Source: Ottelia alismoides
Taxonomy: Eukaryota > Streptophyta > Magnoliopsida > Alismatales > Hydrocharitaceae
Direction: 5' to 3'
Assembly: GCA_037367405.1 (NCBI GenBank)
Contig: JAZKJV010009784.1
Span: forward strand, 1,116,001 to 1,180,000
DNA length: 64,000 nt
The position numbers were made by a program, and so were the translations under genes. Below, one piece after another: positions 59,361 through 64,000 of the stretch. Each line of letters begins with the position of its first letter. The first letter of the stretch is position 1. The notes beneath the pieces are model-generated. The model saw only the letters and a program-made list of their open reading frames with translations. It did not search any database and was not told the DNA's origin.

Positions 59361-59382
59361 GTGTGTGTGTGTGTGTGTGTGT
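59361..59382. repeat. GT microsatellite
   Basis: About ten GT repeats in the subterminal region of the CACTA element. Confidence 0.9.
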
Positions 59383-59469
59383 TGGGAACATAGGCAGTGA
59401 TGAATGTGTTGTTCTTGTACCGAAGATCTTTACAACTTTGGAGATCACATAACAAGTAACGTGGAATTG

Positions 59470-59565
59470 AAATTGGTTGATTAGCTAGATTTCAATGGGA
59501 AATTAAATTGATTGATTAGTTAGATTTAAATAGGAACTTAAATTGATTGATTAGTTATATACCAA
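59470..59565 (+). repeat. Imperfect tandem repeat, about 36 bp, three units
   Basis: Three successive units share TTGATTGATTAGTTAGATTT, the first with TTGGTTGATTAGCTAGATTT and the last ending in TTATATACC. It lies in the subterminal part of the CACTA element. Confidence 0.75.
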
Positions 59566-59864
59566 TAAACTCAGCCGTCACTTATATGGCCGCCGACTTG
59601 AACGGTTGGCCTCACCTTTACTTTTCATTAAAAAAACCAACCCTAAATTCTCAGCCTTCACATATGTATACATTATAGAAATAATAATAAAATTAGGCAT
59701 GAGAATTAGGTCATGAGTGCATCTCTAACGTCGATGTAAAACAAAACCTATTGTAATCTGCCCGTTGCAAAAAAACACTTAAAAGAGACGCCATCGTCTT
59801 TGGTCCTTTCTCCACTCATGTATTTCTTGAGAAACCCTAACCTCTCACGATCAACTTCTCTGCA
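59566..59864 (+). other. Gene-promoter-like stretch before the Gly/Arg-rich exon
   Basis: Ends in a leader typical of plant genes (GAAACCCTAACCTCTC at 59830-59845) just before ATG 59865. No coding sequence. It may have been captured with the exon, but I cannot show its source. Confidence 0.4.
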
Positions 59865-60512
59865 ATGGTAGGTCTTGGTGGTGATGGTGATGGTGGAGGC
59901 GGAGGCCGAGGCGGAGGCAGAGGTCGAGGCGGAGGTCTAGGCCAAGGATGCGGTGGAGGTAGAGGAAGTCGGCAAGGTGACGATGATCAATGGTCAAAAG
60001 ATTATTGTGATCGATGAGAGGCATGTCGTGAAGGCGATTGGTTGTGGACAGATCGAGGTCTAGGTGGAGGCCGACGGTGCGGTGGAGGTAGAGGAAGCTG
60101 GCAAGGTGACGATGATCGATGGTTTGGTAATCAACGAATAACATGTCGTGAAGGTGATCAGTTGTGGACGGGTCATGAGAGAGGGGAAAGTTGGAGAGCA
60201 AGGGCGGAACCGTAGGGCGATGATGATTGTTGGGATGATGATGACTGGCAAAGCACAGGAGCTATGCATGGTGGTGATAGAGGTGATCGTCAGTGGAGAT
60301 CAATGAGGACGGAGAGCGAAGCTGGATGGAATGAAGGGCATAGTGCAAGGCATGTGTCTGGTTGGAGCACGATGGAAGTAGGCAGTGGAAGAGGTTATAA
60401 GCGAAGACAAACATGGAGACTGAGGCCAACAATCAGTGGCAGGAGCATGCACGAGGTGGGCCTTCTGTTGAACCTGAAGGTCATGATCAAAGGGTGGAAC
60501 ACGAGGATACTG
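59865..60512 (+). pseudogene. Gly/Arg-rich (RGG-like) pseudo-exon in the CACTA
   Basis: ATG at 59865 opens with GDGDGGGGGRGGGRGRGGG, an RGG-type low-complexity run as in RNA-binding proteins. The same frame continues to about 60512 with Gly/Asp/Trp-rich segments (RQGDDDQW, WDDDDW, RHVSGWSTMEVGSGRGY), interrupted by TGA at 60015 and TAG at 60213. A 129-bp in-frame duplication repeats the CGGGRGS-QGDDD block (from 59949 and 60078). A possible splice donor, CTGGGTAAAAA, follows at 60509. It could be a captured host gene exon or a decayed CACTA-encoded ORF. The source gene is unknown. Confidence 0.5.
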
Positions 60513-60548
60513 GGTAAAAACTTTACTGTTGTTTATTATGCTATATGA

Positions 60549-63087
60549 TTTCAATGTTACATGCTTTTCATTATATTATTGTTTATATTATGTTTTATTG
60601 CATTTTTAATTTAATTTTTTATAAATGAACTAGAGATAAAATTGTGTAGAAAGGAATTTATTTACAGCTATTTAGTCAAGAAAAAATTGTTAGTTTGATC
60701 AAGTGACCGTGACCAACACAAGACAGAGCTCTTCCACATAGAGCTTTAATTTAAAACTGCAAGTACTATAATGTAATTTCATTATTGTACATTGATATCC
60801 ATGTAAATAATCTTAAAATATAACAATTAAAGTTATACAACCATCAAATACATAGTTACTAGAACCTAATAACTCATTCTATGACATTCATTAAATGTTG
60901 GCTTCGAATTCCCTGTTGTGAATGGTATCACAACATGGTATATAATGTCTCTCATGGTGGCATGATGTTTTCGCCAATAAAAATTTATTTATTACATTAT
61001 TATGTTAATTTTTGATAAGTTTGGGAGTTCTTCATCTATAAGGAACAAACCATCCCAACTTCCTATTAGCATACCACTAGACCAAGTACATGTAATTAAT
61101 TTCTGGTTTCAGATTTCATGGTGGCATGATTTGTTTATGACTCATTGGAATTAAAATAAAATAGAGAGGGTCACACGTCAACAGACAAATCTACGTGCAC
61201 ATCCAGATCCATAGCATCAGGTTCCATAAACAACTGCCATTTCATTTCATCAATTTAATGAAATTAAGAAGTACACTTTAGCAAATTTAACAAAACTGTC
61301 TGAAGGATTAATCCAATTTCAAAATCACACCTTAACTTGAACAAGAATTAAGTCGAAAACCACATTAATAGGACTAAGCCAATATTAAATTCAAATCGAT
61401 AATTTGTGAAGGAGACTTTCTTTTTTCATGTAATTATAGTAACTACCATAATACACCAGACTATAACCATATAGTTACATAAAATATAAAAAAGAAAATA
61501 TATAACTAAACTACGTACCAAATCAACAAATCTTATGATATTTTAAAAAAAACAAGAAAATATCTTAGGTGTTTAATCTTGCTAATAAAACATCGAGTTA
61601 GATCAAAAAGCGTCAATATATTCTGTTGCTAAATATATAATAATATTATTATTCATTTATGAAATTATTTTTTACACTTGAAATTAGCGGTCTGTTGATA
61701 CCGTTGTAGAACATGTTATTTTTTACACTTGAAAATATCACTTCACTAAAATATGCCGTTGTAGAACATGTGATTTTTTCATTAAATCTCAAGAAATTGA
61801 AGATAAAGGCGATTTTTGTATAACATTATTATATTTAGATAAATGTAATGGATTATAGGGGAATATGTGTGGAGAAGAATATAAGTTATCTATAAATATT
61901 TAGGTTGTGGAAATGAGCATATAAGCAGCTACTAAGAACCTTTTTATCTTCCCAGTTAATGAGCATATAATATAGCTTGGGACAAAAATCTCACGTCTAC
62001 ATGTTAATGATGAATTATCGAACCCAAATAAATTCAACAATTCAGTTCTTATAGAGCTTAAATTTTCTGGAAATTTTAAAACCATGGGTATCTAGAATCA
62101 TTACTATAAACTCCTTTGGGGCGGTCATATTTCCATGGAATATTCTTATCATAATATACATTAGATTATGTGATGCTCAATTCACATGGGTTCTAATTTT
62201 CTTCGTTCAGTCCTAATCTATGGAGGCTAAGCAACAATAATTTTTGATCAAGTCCCTCTACCTAGAAATCTATGTTCAATTGGTTAAAAGCTTTATGTAA
62301 CTAGATTCTATTGGTGAATTCTTTACAAGCATGTTGGGGAAGATCCTATCAATCTATATTGTATATTTTTGTTGTGTGCAGATAGAAGATATATTTTTGT
62401 AGGTACGTTCTTCAAAATGATCATATTAAACACTATATTTAGGCACAATTTTATGATCACATAGCTCTGTATCTCATTGTAAACAAGCCAAACTACATAA
62501 ATGACCGGTCAAGATAGATGATTAAATATTTTACAACCATCTTATAGTTCTCCTTTGTAGCACATACAAATGGATGACGTAAGGTGTTCGTATAATATTG
62601 TATTTATGTTGGCTTTCCTTAGTTAGGAGGTCCCGGACTAAGGGTGTCCATAAATATTCAAATCTTACTATAAGACGATTATTTTTACATGCAAAGTTTA
62701 TATTTGAGCATATATTTTGGTAGCATAAACTCTATTCCTCTTTAGTATATCAAATCAATCTTAATCAGCTTTTATTATTATCGCTTCAGTGGCAATTTTA
62801 AGAGTCAATACTGATTGGTTTACGAGTTATACTGAAGGGGTGTGTAGTTATGCAGTCGAAATTTCCTCAGGTATAAGCTATCATGTAATAAGGATTGTCT
62901 TATAGTACGGTTTTAATCTTTATGGATGGGCTTAATTAATAATATTAACAAATCAGTTCTCCTCTCATCTCCTAGATTTAGTGTATTAAGTTTAGACCAA
63001 TATCATATCATGGATTACGGTATAAGATTCCATCTGTTCATGTGATTGAGTCATCATATTGACAAAACTTGTTATCCTTAAATTTAG
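60549..63087 (+). other. CACTA interior without recognisable genes
   Basis: AT-rich, with no long frame, no repeat array and no known domain. It may hold introns or decayed sequence between the Gly/Arg-rich exon and the transposase. The small minus-strand frame 61900-62085 is not recognisable. Confidence 0.6.
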
Positions 63088-64000
63088 GATGGTGGACTTC
63101 TTAACTGACCGGAGTTGGATGTACTCTATTCCCAACTGACATAAGAATGAAAGATTTCAATACGGTGTCAAAAAGTTTATTGAATTTGCAGTGGAGAACT
63201 TCAAAGGCAACTCAATGGAATCTATCCTTGTCCTTGCATGAAGTGTTCCAATAGATGCAATAGAACTCCAGAAGAAATATTCCAGCATGTAGTAGTCAAA
63301 GAATTTACCCTCCATTTTCATACATGGGTGCACCATGGAGAATCATTTCAAAGACATGATATGAGTGCTTCACGTGTGCTAGAAAATGGCAATATACATG
63401 ACCTACTAAAGGATACATGTGGAATGCATGATTACGAGATCAATGATGATCTCACTGATGACATTGTTGAAGAAGAAAACTTGGAAGATCCCGTTAACGA
63501 GGATGCAAGGAAGTTTTTCAAGCTACTGAAAGATGTTGTCGAGCCTCTATACAACGGATGCCAGAATTATAGCAGGTTTTCTTTTATGGTTAAATTGTTA
63601 CATCTAAAAGTATTGTTTGGTTGGAATAACAAGTCCTTTGATGAACAACTAATTCTTCTTAAAGATGTTCTTCCGAACGGTTCTGAGGATATGCCATCAT
63701 CCTATTATGAAGTCAAAAAAGTTGTCCAAACATTAGGTCTTAGTTATAGAAAAATAGATGCTTGTCCAAATGACGGTATGCTATTCTGGAAAGATTCTAA
63801 GAATAAAGAAAAATGTGATCATTGTAATGCTTCTAGATACAAAGCTCAAATTACAGATGATAAGAAAAAAAATATCCGTGAAAGTATTACGTCATTTTCC
63901 TTTAATTCCGAGATTGTAGAGGATGTTCATGAATGAAAATTTGGCTAGACATATGCGATGGCATTTGGATGAGAGAGTTAAAGATACCTTTTTGGGCCAT
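63088..64000 (+). pseudogene. CACTA transposase, N-terminal part
   Basis: The 5' end at about 63094 encodes LTDRSWMYSIPN, then a stop and YGVKKFIEFAVEN, the start of the Transpos_assoc domain. After a one-base frame change near 63200, YPCPCMKCSNRC and FTLHFHTWVHHGES complete that domain (to about 63360). The open frame 63238-63936 then gives an acidic linker and the start of the Transposase_21 domain: LKDVLPNGSEDMPSSYYEVK, LGLSYRKIDACPNDGMLFWKD and KCDHCNASRYK. After a frameshift near 63930, LARHMRWHLDERVKD continues to the window edge. The protein would bind CACTA ends and cut them. Breaks make this copy inactive. Confidence 0.88.

Larger units (their letters stand above)
59061..64000 (+). 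mobile_element. CACTA (En/Spm-like) transposon, left part
   Basis: Starts with CACTATAAGAAATAAC, the classic CACTA terminal repeat, followed by subterminal words such as GACGGACTTGTGACGAC, GGCGACAG and ACAAGTCATCAT. It encodes a CACTA transposase on the same strand from 63088. The right end is outside the window, so its 3-bp target duplication (left candidate TGT, 59058-59060) cannot be confirmed. Confidence 0.85.

Overview
This window is nuclear DNA of a flowering plant. It is AT-rich and heterochromatin-like, and almost all of it is transposable elements inserted into one another. The plant assignment rests on Athila-type Ty3/gypsy elements whose primer-binding sites match the 3' end of plant tRNA-Asp, Ty1/copia elements, a CACTA transposon and a probable mitochondrial insertion. 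I see no intact host gene, no host tRNA or rRNA gene, and no open reading frame that looks functional over its whole length. Names B, A1, A2, C and D are mine.

Main layout, reconstructed from long terminal repeats (LTRs), primer-binding sites, polypurine tracts and target-site duplications. The backbone is a minus-strand Athila-like element, 'B'. Its 5' LTR is 32696-35306 plus 45732-46940, its PBS is 32676-32693, gag decays across 31543-28926, protease-RT-RNase H-integrase runs from 14262 down to 7568, a long 3' UTR covers 7567-4957, and a partial 3' LTR lies at 4956-3109. Four elements sit inside B. A related element 'A2' (1-3108, continuing left of the window) interrupts the 3' LTR. A 2.6-kb solo copia LTR (8366-10980, TSD CTCAA) interrupts the integrase. 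A three-LTR, two-interior tandem array 'D' (14268-28920, TSD CTGGG/CTGGC) sits in the gag-pol linker. A complete 10.4-kb non-autonomous element 'A1' (35307-45726, TSD GCCTC) interrupts the 5' LTR. B itself lies inside the RT gene of a plus-strand copia element (pol 46941-48382; 3' LTR 48395-49211 plus 54029-55716). That copia 3' LTR is split by a long gypsy LTR 'C' (49212-54023, TSD AAGAC), which contains about 0.8 kb of probable mitochondrial DNA.

To the right lie a decayed gypsy LTR (55717-57957), the 3' end of a second copia lineage (57958-59060) with a perfect 111-bp tandem duplication, and a plus-strand CACTA transposon starting at 59061 and running out of the window. The CACTA carries a Gly/Arg-rich pseudo-exon (59865-60512) that may be captured host sequence, and a broken transposase gene (63088 onward).

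How the parts relate: B is the only one of the three Athila-like families here with gag and pol. A1 keeps only a protease-like remnant and ORFs of unknown function. D has no coding sequence. All three share the same minus-strand order: PBS, a conserved leader motif, a zone of hairpins with G-runs that resemble the polypurine tract, a TTTGAAAA-rich zone, the real polypurine tract, then the LTR. A and D therefore look like parasites that would need proteins from a B-like element. The conserved hairpin zone is the most unusual signal I found.
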